DNA of 64,000 nt from Cyprinodon diabolis (Eukaryota > Chordata > Actinopteri > Cyprinodontiformes > Cyprinodontidae). The translations under genes were made by a program, and so were the position numbers. Below, in pieces: positions 13,679-28,600 of the stretch. Every line of letters starts with the position of its first letter. Position 1 is the stretch's first letter. The notes under the pieces are model-generated. The model saw nothing but the letters and a program-made list of their open reading frames with translations, ran no database searches and was not told the origin of the DNA. The DNA is taken from assembly GCA_030533445.1 (NCBI GenBank), contig CM060075.1:39765719-39829718 (forward strand), written 5' to 3'.

Positions 13679-16600
13679 ATGCACGTCATGGGCAGCGTCT
13701 CCCCGGCCAACAACATCCAAGGGTTATCCTTTAACCAGGACGTAGCTGTTGCTGAAGCAATGTCGCCACCTTCCTCTTTGAGATTTTCACACAACAGTAA
13801 AAATGGGGCGAGACTACAAGACAGTCCTGCACCTCCTCCACCTCCGCCTCCTGCTCCCCTTCCTCCTCCACCGCCTCCTCCTCCTCTGCTACCAACAGGA
13901 GGAGGACTGAAGAAGAAGAAGAGGGTGAGAAGCTTCTTCTGGAAAACGATTCCAGCGGAGCAGGTTGGGTTAAAGTGTTGCTAGAACTCAGTATTTGTAT
14001 GAAGCTTTAAGGCTTAAGGTGTTGAGCCTCACACCAGTGAACTGCCTGTTTCAGGTAAAGGGCCACGCCAACCTTTGGACTCAGGGTCAAGTCCAGCAGG
14101 ATTTCCAGATCGACGTAAAGAAAATCGAGGAGCTTTTCACTCAGAACGACGGCCCGCCGGCCCCCAAGGCCACGCCCACCAGAGGAGGGAAGACCCGGTT
14201 GTCGTTCAGGGAGGCTAAAGACGAGGTTTGGTTCTGTTTATCGTTTGTTAAAGGCTTTTGGTTGCTTTATGGCACGACTCTAACTGTCTTTTCCTTCACA
14301 CCAGGTCTCCATTCTAGATGCCAAACGAGGGCTGAACATCTCAATCTTTCTAAAACAGTTCAAGAGGTAAATCAAAGAATGAAAACATTTATCTAACCTG
14401 AGGATGTTACTCAGTCAGAGAAACAATGACAACCCCCGTTTAAGATCTCAACCATCTATACCACTGCCTAGAAGAAAAGAAGGTTATTAAATTGGTTTAA
14501 ATGATACATCCCTTTATTCCAAGAGGTGGTGTTCATTTAATCTGAGTCACTGACTAATCAGACGATCGTACCTGTTTCTGATAAAGCTCTGGGGTGACAG
14601 CGTGACTCAGGAAGTGATGGTGCGTTGCGTCTCGTCACCCTCATCCCGAGGTGTTGTGGGTAAAAACAGATGTGGTGATGCTGCTTCTGTTATGGGGGAA
14701 TGCAAACAGACGGATGCTAACAACATGTGATCCGCAGTTATGTCAGAAATGTGGAATCCTCTGCAACACGCACAAAAGGAGACCGATTACCACACCCAGA
14801 TATAAAATACATAAAAGAGCCAAAGACTCTCACGTTTCCAAATCTACTACATGACAAAGATTTAAACTAAAATAGAAAACCAACCAATATCTCCCCGTGA
14901 TTTCTCATTTCTTCCTCCGCTGTCCTCCTCTCTGACATGCCTGCATGCCAAGGTCTGGACGGACTTGTTAAGAGGAGCTCTGCTTGTAGAACCAGTTTTT
15001 GCTGACATAACCTGACATAGATTTGTGATTGTAAAGGCCAAAGCATGACCCCTCAGTGTTTATAGGAACAACGGACAGACGGTAGTGAGTATTAGAGTGT
15101 TAGTGTGATGTCTTGATCTGATCTTACAGAAGAGAGAGTTGATAAAGGTTTGACCGTTCCCCACCAAATATCACCCAGTGCCTCCTCCGAGGTACTTCCT
15201 GTTTTCCTCCTCTAATCATCCCAGCATTCCTTCTCTGACCTTGTCTTCCATCGACCCGAGTCAACCCTATTATGTAGTCAGTTCTAATCCTTTCCAATTT
15301 TGTTCCTTCTCGTAAAAATATGAACATCTTAAGCTCTGCCTCCTTTCTTGCTATATTTACACAACCATCTCCATATTGTACATCAAGGCAGGTCTCACTT
15401 TGTTACAATGTATCCTTTCTTTTACACTGGGAAAAAATTGAAATCTAGATGATGTCATTTTCTTAAATAAGTGCATTTGTTCTTGGATTGAGCAGATAAG
15501 AGAGATATTTTGCCAATGGAACAAGACAATTTACACTTAAAATAAGAAAACATAATTGCATTGTCTTATTCCAAGTGCATATTATCTAATTATCTTATTT
15601 TAAGAGTAAAAATACTCATTCCATTGGCAAACTATCTCATTTACCTACTCAAATTAAGGATAAATACACTTAATTTAAGACATTTTTACTTATTTCAAGA
15701 TCGTTTTCCCAGTGTACTTTCTAAACATCCTTCTATTCGCAGAGGCTAGCCATGTTTTAGTCCTTTAGTCATGTATGAAACGGCAGGACAATATATATGA
15801 TATTGGTAAATAGCAGCTATTGTCTTTCATAGCAACAGTGATTGATTGATTGATTGATTGACGTTGATTTAATGGATCTGTATATGTATATACATATCTG
15901 TATATGTATGTATATGTATGCATGTATATATATATATATATATTAGGGGTGGAACGGTTCACAAAATCCACGGTTCGGTTCGATTCACGGTTTCTGGTCA
16001 TGGTTTTCTGTTCGGTTTGATACATGTTGATTGTTACACCGAAATCCCATAAAAATTCATGGAATTAATGAAAAAATCCCCCAAAAAATAATGGATTGTA
16101 TTTATTTTAAATGATCCGCGGAAACCCTGGATCATTTCCGTATGTTTTGCTGCTTTGAATTTAATCATCTCGAGCTTGCTCTCTACTATCTCCAAGGGAG
16201 AGAGAGGGGAGCGGAGGAAGCCACAGTGGGGGCTGTAGGCTTTGCTTTGAGCAGCCGGTCTGGAGCGCAGCGGGGGTTGCTGACGGAGTATGAGGGATTT
16301 CGGGGTTAGCATGACATGTTGGTCATGTTGCTGTTAGCGTAAACAAAACATGTTGCACAATGCTCGCACACTGTTGCACTTTTATCCACAATTTTCTTTC
16401 CGCCGTCATCGTAGGTCACTCTAAATGCAAAGCTGTCCCATACAGCAGACCTATAAAGTGCTGCTGGCGCGTCTTCCAACTCCTGTTCTTTCCCACTCGC
16501 CATTCCGACAAAATTCTCCACAACTGATTTTTTTCCCCTGCTACACCCGGCTAAGCTGCTTCGCTTCTTCTTCTTCTTGTTTACTACTGGTAGTTGGCTT

Positions 16601-19600
16601 TGGTCGCAGTACCGCCACCTTCTGCTCTGGAGTGTAAAGGCTTTGCCTATGAGAAAAAGGAGCAGCGCATGAACCGAACGAAACACACGCGAACCGAACC
16701 GAGACAGTTGAACCGAACGGTTCTGACGGTTTTCATAAATCGTCCCATCCCTATTATATATATATATATATATATATAACGTAAGGGCGGCTCCCCAGAA
16801 GGGAACAACCCCATCCAACTACCGGCCAATAACTTGCCTATGTACAACATGGAAGCTCCTGTCAGGCATCATAGCGGCTAAGATGAATAGGCACATGGCT
16901 CAATACATGCACCCTTCCCAGAAGGGAATAGGCAGTAACACCAGAGGAGCCAAGCACCAGCTACTAGTGGATAGAGCAGTCACTCGAGACTGTAAGACCA
17001 GGCAGACAAATCTGTGCACTGCCTGGATTGACTATAAGAAAGCCTATGACTCAATGCCACATACATGGATACTGGAATGCTTGGAAATGTACAAGATCAA
17101 CAGGACTCTAATAGCCTTCATCAAGAACTCAATGAAGCTGTGGAAAACAAGTCTGGAAGCCAATGCAAAGCCAATAGCACAAGTCACCATCAAGTGCGGC
17201 ATATACCAGGGTGATGCACTATCCCCGCTGCTGTTCTGCATAGGCCTGAACCCCCTCAGCCAGATCATCACAAAGACTGGCTACGGATACCAATTCCGAA
17301 GCGGAACAATCATCAGTCACCTCCTCTACATGGATGACATCAAGCTGTATGCCAGGAGTGAGCGAGACATCGACTCACTGATCCACACTACCAGGATCTA
17401 CAGCAACGACATTGGGATGTCATTCGGACTGGACAAGTGCGGTCGCATGATCTCAAAGAGAGGGAAGAGGATCAGAACCGAGGGGGTTGAACTACCAGAA
17501 GGCCACATTACAGATGTGCAGGACAGCTACAAATACCTTGGGGTGCCACAGGCTAATGGAAACCACGAGGAGATGGCAAGAAAGACTGCCACAGCTAAAT
17601 ACCTACAAAGAGTAAGTCAGTTCAGCTGAATGAGAAAAACAAGATCCAAGCCATTAACACATATGCCCTACCAGTCATCAGATACCCCGCTGGTATAATA
17701 AACTGGCCAAAGGAGGAGATAGAGGCTACTGACATCAAGACGAGAAAGCTCCTCACAATGCATGGAGGGTTCCACCCCAAATCCAGCACTCTGAGACTGT
17801 ATACCAAGCTAGTGAGTGTCAAGACCACTGTCCAGGATGAAACAACTAAGATCCAGGAGTACATCAGAAAGATGGCCCCCAAAGACAAATGGCTTGGTGA
17901 ATACCTCAGGCAGGAGAAAACCGAAAGTGAGGACAAGAAAGAGGAAGGAGAACCATCATGGAGGGACAAGCCGCTGCACGGCGTATACCACAGACAAATA
18001 GAAGAAGTGGCTGATATCAAAAAATCCTACCAGTGGGTGGAAAAGGCTGGACTGAAGGACAGCACAGAGGCACTAATCATGGCAGCACAAGAACAGGCAC
18101 TCAGTACAAGATCAATAGAGGCCAGGGTCTACCACACCAGGCAGGACCCCCGATGTAGACTGTGCAAAGATGCCTCTGAAACAATACAGCACATAACAGC
18201 AGGGTGTAAAATGCAGGCAGGAAGTGCATACATGGAACGCCACAACCAGGTAGCTGTCATAGTGTATAGGAACATCTGCCATGAGTATGGGCTGGAAGTC
18301 CCAAGGTCAAAATGTAGGACACCTCCTAAGGTAGTTGAGAATGACCGAGCTAAGATCCTATGGGACTTCAAGATCCAGACTGACAAACGGGTGATGGCTA
18401 ACCAACCAGACATCGTGTTGATCGACAAACAGCAGAAGAAGGCAGTAGTGATAGATGTGGCAATCCCAAGCGACAGCAACATCAAGAAGAAAGAACACGA
18501 GAAGCTTGAAAAATACCAAGGGCTGAAAGAGGAGCTAGAAAAGATGTGAAAAGTAAGAGCAGCAGTGGTGCCAGTGGTAATTGGAGCACTGGGGGCTGTG
18601 ACCCCCAAACTGGGAGAGTGGCTACAGCAGATCCCAGGTAAAACATCAGAGGTCTCTGTCCAGAAGAGCGCAGTCCTAGGAACAGCTAAGATACTGCGCA
18701 GAACCCTCAAACTCCCAGGCCTCTGGTAGAGGACCCGAGCTTGAAATTGGTCCAAAGGTGTCAGTTCTTGCTGCTGCACACTAAGTTCATCATTAGCAAA
18801 TCCAGAATCCATAAATGGGAGGCTCTTTTTCTCACTGTTAGATGAAATGATAACCTGAGTTCTGCACCAATAACCTGAGAAAACAGCAGCAGGATAACAT
18901 GTCCTGAACATGTTTACTATGTTCAGACTCACTGCTTAGTAAACAGAACACCTACAGCTGTGAGGGAGGCACACAACCATAAAGGAATCAAACATAAACT
19001 TACGCTGTCATATAGAGCCAAGAACATGTTTGAAGTCATCCTGTTTCTCTATATTTGGCTCCAGATAAGCTCCTTAAACTTTTATTTGTATCTGTCAGAA
19101 TGTGATCGTTTTATTTGTATGGTTTACGACTCATTAACACATCGAAAAGTGTCATTTTAGCACATTCAGAGTGTAATTTAACACTGTTAATTAAATAAAG
19201 CATTTTCCCCCACAGGTCCAATCAGGCAATAGTGGATGACATTCACCATGGCAACAGTGAATCATTTGGGGCGGAGCCTCTGAGAGAGCTGCTGAAGCTG
19301 CTTCCAGAGAAAGAGGAGGTGAAACTCAGAAACATCCATCAGCCTGCATCAAACACAAACATCCTGACTTCCAGAAAATGTTGAAAGTCTGTATTTCATC
19401 TGTAAATGTGTGTGAGCAGTGATGATGGAATAACTCTGGGTTTGTTCTGCTGAAGGTGAAGAAGCTGAAGGCGTACCGAGGCGACGTCTCTAAGCTCTCA
19501 TTGGCCGATTCCTTCATCTATCTGCTGACTCAGCTGCCCAGGTGAGCTTGTAGCATTTTCACGTTATCAAAACAAAATTAGGAGAAAAGAGGGACGAGCT

Positions 19601-22600
19601 TAAAAGGCAACAACTTTAAAATGATTTGACGTTGCTCACATGCTGGACTCTTAATTAGAGGAAATGTATGAGTTCATGTCATTTTAAAGTTGATTAGTCG
19701 TTTAAAGCTGTTTCAAGTTGCAGAAAACAGCTTTGGATACATATATGATGCACACAAACTTCACCTAATGCAGGGCTCGATGTTAACCACTGGCCGATCT
19801 CCCGGGGCAAGTAGTTTTTATTGTTGGAGAGTACAGATTTCATTGCATTTGCCCGCCGGGCAAGTGCAATGATCGCAAAAAAAAAGTTTTTAACACTCAA
19901 AATTACTGAAATCACCGACATTCGACCCAGAAGCGTTTTGTTTTGTTCTTTTATACACATTCTCGCATGATTTGAAATAGCCTCGTGATTTTCCGCCAGA
20001 TGGTGTGATTTTTGTCCGGGAATTGGCGCGAATCAGACACATTTTTTTCAACTTGGCAGGCTAAAAAACAACCACAAGGCAAGAAAATGTAAGTACAGTA
20101 ACACACCCACCACCTATTTTACCCTCCAACCATTTCACCAACCACCCAGATAACCCTAGATTAAAAATGATCGGTCAGGGATTAGGTAAATTGACATAAT
20201 TGTATGCCATGCGCACCGTTTAAATATTTCTATCATATGGCAGTCTTCTGTACAGTGATGCAGGTCATACATTAAAAAATGTTCATTACATTTTTTTCTC
20301 TTAGACATTGGAGAGGTGCATTTAAATGTTATAGAGCTAAACATGTTAAGTTGGTGACCTGTTATGTTATTATTATTTTCTTGTTGCTGCATTTATTTTG
20401 TCAGGTAAAACTAATCCTGAGTCAGTTAAAAATCAGGGAATTCTGAAATTATGTAAGACTGTAGAAACCCTGCATAAAATAACTATGTATAATGATTCTC
20501 TAGAAAAGTCACATTATATTAATAGTATTATCTTGTATAAACATACCGTGACTCTAAAATAAAAGTCATTCATTTGTGACATTGACTTCTGTCTTGTGAT
20601 TTATCTTAAGTTTTTAACCTGTCAAGTTTTTTTTAGATTTTTAACATTACAATTTATATTTTTCCAAGCACACAACAGTTTAAAGCAAAGTTTACTTTGA
20701 AAAGAATGTGCAGGAAGGATTGAAAAGCATGTTAACACGGTAATGTAGGCTTGAGTTCATTATCTGACACATGCATGTACACACCAGGAACCTGGAAACT
20801 TAAAAAATACTGAATTACAAAAAACATTTAAAAAACAAACATGTTTCATTGATATATATACAAAAATGAATATTAGGAACTATATTTATCCAACATTATA
20901 CTGGGCAAGTAAAAATTGTTTCTGGGCAAATGAAATGTGAAAGCCACTTGCCCAAAGGGTAAAAATCCTTAACGTCAACCCCTCTAATGTAAATACGCTG
21001 CTGTTTTTTAATATCGGTAAAGCTTACGACCGCGTTTTAAAAAGCCATGAAGAAAAATTTACCTTTTTTTTTCTTCCAATGTTCTTTTCTGCATATTATA
21101 GATGTCTTTGCAGAGGGTCTGGTCCCATTTTGTGTTAGCATCATTCATGTTTGATGCTAATCCATGGGTGCACCTTGAACCTTTTCCAATGTATTATTAC
21201 ATGTTGGCTGCTATATGGAGCTGTTAAGACTGGAAAAAAAAACTGGTTTAGAGAGTAAAAGTAAATAAAATTTAAAACATAGATTGAGATATGTATATAA
21301 AACAATCTTTACATTAAGAATTTTGAATATTTAAAATATTTATTATTTTTGGAATACCTTTATAATCAGTAACAAACTGCTGCACCCTAAATGCACCAGG
21401 AAGTGTTATCACAGATCTTTCCTTCCAGCAGCTGGAAGACTATAACCATCACTGTTCCCAACAACCTCAATAAATTGTTACATTCTTTAAACAGTTTCTA
21501 TCTTTGTCTCATAAATAATATGCTGCTGTCATTTTGCACATCTCTGATGTTACTGCTATTTCAAATATCCATTACTGTAAAAATGTCCATAGCTGTATAT
21601 TGGTTATTTTATTCTCTAGGCGCACAGTTTTATATTGTTATAACACTCTACAGTAGAGTATTTTAATGTTTGTCTATTTTTCAATATTATTTTTGCTGCT
21701 TTAAACACAGAATGTCCTCATTATGGGACAATAAATGGATTTTCTGTTCTGTTCTTTTCTATTTTCTGTTCTATTATGGGTATTTAGCTAAACTTATTAA
21801 GCATTTGATCACTAATCGAGTAAATGTGCATTTAGGAAATAGAATAGAAATATAGTTTATTGTCTGCAGAGGTTCAGGTGTATCAGCAGCAAAGTGGCAG
21901 GCTAATGGAAGCAAGCAGATAAAGATGAAGCAAGCAGGAACAGTGCCGCATCATTTCAGGAAAAACCCGTTTGTGATAAAGACAAGTTCCATTCAGGCAA
22001 GGCAAGTTTATTTATAAAGTACATTACAGTACGAAGACAATTCACAGGGCTTTACGTGAATTAAACAGTCAAATAGAAGCAAAATAAAAGCAAATAAAGA
22101 TAAAAAAAACATGATAAAAGCAGGTAGTAAAACAAATAAAAAAGTTGGACCACAACCTTAAACTAATAATCCCTCAGTTAGCAGTTTAAATTCAACAGCA
22201 AAAGCCAGCTCTGAAAGAATAGGTTTTAAATTGAGACTTAAAGTCGTAGGAAAGTCATATTTAAATGTCAAATCATTCTGGCTTAAACATGTATAGAAAT
22301 GTACTCTTTATCAGACCATATTGTCCCAAAAGTTAGAAAATTTCTATTTTAAAAAAAAATCCTGTCTTAAAATCTGTTTTTTTCCATTATCTTATGCAGG
22401 CCAGTTAGTTATACGTCAGCTTGTACGCCTAAATTTGGCCAATCACATATCAACGTTCATCTGTCAATCAAATTTTTTTGGTCATAGCATCTTGATTCAT
22501 ATGTCGCAGCTAATATACGCAACATTTGAAATAAGAAATAAGAATAATTTCCTTTCCCATTGAGTTGCGTCCCAGTGTTCACAGGGATGGACGTCTGTGT

Positions 22601-25600
22601 CTTCAGCAGGCGTAGAGCTAACAGAACTGGCAGCGTTGCGAGGCAAGGGCTCAAACATGTACGGCTGGAAGCCTTCTACACCAAACCAAGCTTCTGCCGC
22701 CCTGGCGTCCTCTTCCACAGCATCTTTGTCCCGCTTTCCTCCTCTAAATAAAAAATGGATGACGGAGGAGACTCCTCCATGACCTCCGACACAAAACTCT
22801 CCTCCTCTTGCATGTTTCCTCTGTCCATAGCGTTCCTTGACAGTGTCGTTTCTAAGTCACCAATTTAGTGCTACTTGGTTCCTATGTAATTTCCCATTGG
22901 GAACCTACTAGCACTAAGTTGCTAACTGGTTAGCAACATGCTTCCGAGAAACCGGCCACAACAATCCCGCCCCCTTGATGATCAACCAATCAAGTTCACT
23001 TTATTCACTCGTGTAAAGTCGTGCACCGCTCGGGAGAATTCGGAACTGCACTCGGTGGAACAGCTGCTTCCCTACCACTTTAAAAGAACTCAAACTAAAC
23101 AAAATTCTCCTGACTCCTTCTGTTCTCCATGATTTAACTTGACTTTAACCTGAAACAGATGATGACATAACATCCTACCAAATATTACATCCTCTGCCGG
23201 TGTCCTGTTTTACAAACTGATGTTGTGATTAATATTTCTACAGTATATCAATATAGATATTGATATCTCTATATCTCTATATATGCATATATAAAGCAGG
23301 TTTATTGTGCACTTGACCCTGAGCTGCTCCACAGGAAAACCTTCCTGCTCCCATCATTGACTTAAAGTCTGCATTTCTCTCTAGTTACTCTGTCCGCATT
23401 GAGTCCCTGCTGTTGAAGGAAGAGTTCCCTGGTGCCTGTGAGGCCATGAAACAAGATTTTAAAACTCTTCGCTCTGCTGCCAAAGGTAACAAACATTTTA
23501 TACGGTATAATAAACTATGGAAAAGATACAACTCTGCTTTTTATTTTGTGTTTCTGCTCTTGGTCTCATTTTATTCTTTTCAACCTTGTTGATCAACTCA
23601 GGTTGATTCTTTACTTTTCCTTTTTCCAAACACAAAACATGAGAGAAAAAAGCAGAAAATCAAAACAAACATAATCCTTTTTTTGTCATGAAAAATATTA
23701 TTATATTTGGCTCTTTTGATACATCTTAAAGGTTTATGAATGGAGGTTTAAAAAACACAAAAAGAAAATGTTGCTCGATGTCGTTTTAAAAAAGCAGCCG
23801 ACATTTAAAGAAAACCTTCTATAAAAACCAGAGCTATGCTAAAGCCTCTTCAGATTCAGTGCAGATGTGCAGAAGGAGACGTCAGCCTCGTCTCTTCACA
23901 CAATAAAAACTAACACATTGATTATTTTTAGCAGTGTGTGTGTGAATTCTCTAACTAACCCTCCATATGCTTACGCTGTTAACACATCCCACCCTCAGAA
24001 ACTCTCTTTCTCTTCTCTAATGACATGTTTCCTCCCCTCCTTTGTGTTTTATTTCTCATCTAGAATTAATGTGCTGTAAGGAGCTCCACGCTGTTCTGCA
24101 CTTGGTGCTGCAGGCCGGAAACATCCTCAACGCTGTGAGTGGGGAATCAGCAATAATTCATATTTAATCTGAGAGGAAACAATAGCTGAAACAAGGGGGC
24201 GGGAGATAAGCGTTGTAGTCTTAACCTGTTTAATTGAATTTAAAACCAGTTGAGAACTTGATTCCGGTTTATTTCCGGCTGCATACGGTGCAGCGATCAT
24301 CAAGGTCGACCGCTGAGAGCTCCAGCTCGGGATGGAGGGCGGCCTGCCGGTCTGAAAATAAAAAAATAAGAGGAGCAGATGTTCATTTATTTCAAGCATC
24401 ATCAGGGAGAGCTAGACTATAACTGTATAATTATCCCTTATTGTTCACATTGTCAAACTGGAAACTTCCCCTTTCACAGGCAAATTACACAGAAACCATG
24501 ATGACAGCAGCAGAAAGCTTTCATTTTATCTGAGGCTCCTTTAAAACAACATGTTTATAATCTGAACCTTCAGGCCTCCTCTGGTCCAGAACAGCTGATT
24601 GTTCTGACCCGGCTTTCATTTATCATGAGTGGCACCGCCGGGGGGGGGGGGGGGGTGGCCACGGCTACCCTGTGCCACCCCACTGGCCAGTATAAACCCT
24701 GCCATTATGCACAGCCAGCGACGTAACATTAAAAATCACACAATAAACCAAGGTATGAGTAGGTTTTTATTGAAGTCTTTATGATTTCATAGGTAGGTTT
24801 ACCACAATAGTAGATTAAAACCCTGAAATTATGGCTTTTAGCCTCAGTGTGCCACCCCAAGGTTTTTAGTGGCCCCATCTGGCCCCCCCTATGAAATATT
24901 TCAGGAGGCGCCACTGTTTATCGTACATTAAAAGACTAAAATCAATAGACAGCATGTTAATATAATGCAACAATACAGGACGGAAATAGACAGTGATGGA
25001 ACAAAAACAACAATATGTGAGAAATAAAAATAAGAGTTTTCTCTACTGTTACTTAAGAATCAAAAAAACAGAATTTAATGTATTTAAATCTATAAATAAT
25101 CCAGACCCCTGTACTCTAATAACCCCAAATATAACCTTGTTCAGCCTGTTTCCATCCAGAGTCACCTGATCTAGTCCAGCGTACATCCAGCTATTCTGGT
25201 TTTGGACTCAGATGTTTTGTATAAGAACATTACTGTTCAGAAACGAAATTTAAAGCAGGTTTTAAAACGATATCCCAAGATTTGAGCGTCTCCCGGTGCT
25301 CTGTTCAATCCCTCATCTGAAAGTTGAAATAATTAATACATTGAACTTAACGTTTGTGGCCTACATGCAAGGGTGTAACTTTGTGTTGAGAGTTGGTGGG
25401 GACGGCTCATAAGGAAAGGGAGCTACCTGCGCGACGCCTTTTTTTGTTGTTGGAAAGGATAAAGCCAAAAAAATGTGAATAACATTTATTGATTTAATGC
25501 TTACAGTTGAAAACATAACTCTTACAATATTCACTTATATATTTTGTGCAAAAAATATCACATAAATCTAAACAGACAGTACAAATCAAAGAAATCAAGT

Positions 25601-28600
25601 AAATATATCAATTTTGTAGAACATTTATTGACGGTCAATTTTAGGTCACTTTTTAAAACTAATTTACTTTTAAACCAAGACTCGGACAAGATCTTATGGG
25701 GCCTTAAGCAGAATATGATTAAGCAACTCCGTCTTTCTGTCAAGAACATCCACCAGCAGGGTATCAATACTGATTTGATAGAATCTGGGAGAGCGGACCA
25801 TGTTCAACCATCCATTTTCTTTAACCTTATCCCTCAGTGGGATCAGGAGGTGCTGGTGCATATCTCTAGCCATGTTCTGGGTGAGAGGTGGGATCACCCT
25901 GGACAGGTCATCAGTCTGTCGCAGTATGTTCAACCAGCTTAAAAGTAATCGGTAATCAGATTTATTATTTGCACTTTTACTAAGTGAACTTTCTAACTCT
26001 CTTAAATCTGAAATTCCAATGCCAAAATTGTTTAAATCTTTTATCTTTGGACCCCCTGCAGAGTGACGTCACACCTGCAAGATCCTATCCTTACCTCCCT
26101 GCTAGATTGCAAAAAGCAGCTTGCTCATGAGTTGTCAACATAACACGCTAAATCTTAAATGTACGTGTACATATAAAAGAAAAAGGGGCGCAGTGCTTGC
26201 TACTGAATGTCAACACTATGACAAATATATAACAAGGTCAGGAAAAAGTTTTAAGTGAAGCCGGGATTAAAACAGTAGCTACAAGAAGCTTCAAATAAAA
26301 GGTGTTCTTTATGTTCAACCTAAACACCAACTCCGATAGACCATCAGTAGGGCAGGTGTTTAAATTAATCAATCACTGCTGCGAAAGCTTATAGCAGTGA
26401 AAGCTAATATACCACAGCCATCACTTAATAAACGCAAAATAAACAACCCTCTAAAAACGGAAAACTGTAATGAACTGAAAGTCCTGTTTTTTATGTGGGA
26501 AATTATTTGCGTGTGTTTAAGTATAATTCTGATATATTGGCGCTGTTGTCTGTTTCTATGCCAACGATACTGAATGTAGTGTAGCTGACATAACAGGGCC
26601 GGAAAAAAGTGGTTTGAGTTTTTTTTCCAACGGTTCAGTTATATTTTAAATAAGGTATTCACTTATTTTTACACTATTCTCTATTCTTTTACTACTTTAA
26701 GTCTCTCCTGACTAAAATTAGGTCTTAATATTTCAACAAGTCCCTCTCATCTGCAAGTCTGAGTCCACTGCTGTCCCTGAATGGGTTAGCATGCTTTTGG
26801 CCTGCTGAATGGCACATATTCAACAATAAAACCTTAAAATGTCCTTTATCTCACACATCTCATCAAGAATATTTTCGCAACACTGTTTGCATTTTACCTG
26901 AAACCCCGTAGCATCTTCCACTGAGGAAGCGATCTGAATTATATTTGTTCCCTGTTAGAAAGAAGAATAACCTGCATTAAATGCTGCTGTCATGTTTTGT
27001 TACTCATTTTAATTCACCCAAAAAAACTTACAAGTTGCTGCTGTTTGGGGAAAAAGCTCTGGATGTCAGGCAGCTTTTTCGGTGGCATTTTTACCAGCCC
27101 TGAGTCAAATAGGTTAGCAACCGGTTAAATTTAATGAACACCGCTGTGTTGCTATCTCTCCTCCTGTCGATCACGTCAAATGGTGGGAGTAGCAATAGCG
27201 GGGGCTTTTTGAAGGGAAGCGACAGGTGTTATGGGGAGAGGGCGGAGGGGGGTGATGGGGAGAAAGCGAGAGGCAACAGATTCTTTTTTCTGAGTTTTTT
27301 TGTCGGGGTTTGTGGACGGTGAGCAGCGGGGAGAACTTTTTTATTTTCTTTCTGAGGAGCGGCATGAATGGGGTTTTAATCAGATATACACAGCACCGAA
27401 AGCAAAATACGTGTACAAAATATTGGTGGGGACTGTCCCCCTACCGGTCAAGATTGGTGGGGACATGTCCACACCAGTCCTTAAGGAAGTTAAGCCTATG
27501 CCTACATGGGAGATGTCATGAGAGAAGATAAGAAAACCATCCAGACAGTAGAACAAGGCAATGGCAGCATTATGCTGTGGGGATCCCTTGTTGTTCTTAT
27601 GTTTGTACATATTTTGGGTTTCATTCGGCGTCGTGTTACTAACTGCCGTGTGTTTTTGTTTTGCAGGGAGGTTCTGCAGGAGACGCTGTGGGCTTTAAGC
27701 TGTCCTCCCTTCTGTCTCTTGCAGACACCAAGTCCAACAAACCGGGGATGAACTTGCTGCACTTTGTGGCTCTGGTCAGTAACCTGGATCTGTTTGTGAG
27801 GATTGATTTTGGGACAAAATTCTACTCCTTGTCTTTCCTGTTGAACTTTTCACCTTCTGTATTTTTTTTGTGCCTTTATTTAAATGCTTGATCGGTGGAT
27901 TTTTGAAAAACAAAAAGAAATTGTGTTAATTACTGCCTCATGTTTCCTTCTGGCTTCAGTTTAAGTGAACTTAGTTTTTTTCTTTCTTTTACAAAAAAAA
28001 ACCCTTTTAAGAAACATTAGAATTATCAACTTATTGTATTAAGTTTTCCATTTACATTTTTCAAGAACTTAAAGCACAGAAGAAAAACCTTAAAAAATGT
28101 AGAGAAATAACACCAAGAAAGGAAAACAAACATGTTGTGGCGCAGCTTTGATGACACAAAAAAGTGGAAATCCACAAAAGCCACAGATGCACCATGGACT
28201 AATTTTACGCAGGCAAAAGAAAAAATGTTCCAGATAAACTCCTTTAGTTTTCTCAGTTTATTTTCTCCTCAGGCAAGCAAACAAAAAAAGACAAATATTT
28301 CCTCCATGTTTCTCTTGCGCTGGTAAAAAGAACATATGCCCACCCAGATGCATGCTGGTCCTACCTTTGACAGCCTATTTATAAAACATAATTCACCTAA
28401 ATTAATCATAACTAACCAAAAACAAAGGAACATGACTAAATAACCAAAAAACATAATCGCATAATAGATATCAAACAATAAAATAAAATAAACTTAGCTA
28501 GATTATGCACAAAAACAAAAAGCATTTTTAATTATTAACAAAAAATAATTGGCTCCTACAAAACAAGAACGTACACATGAAACATTCACTTAGTTAATCA

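Noticed and set aside
17622..18020. Minus-strand ORFs over the LINE (also 18129-18932)
   Set aside because: Antisense shadows of the reverse transcriptase and endonuclease frame.
24127..24422. ORFs just after FHDC1 exon 7
   Set aside because: They read through a clear GTGAGT donor into intron 7 and have no homology to FHDC1.
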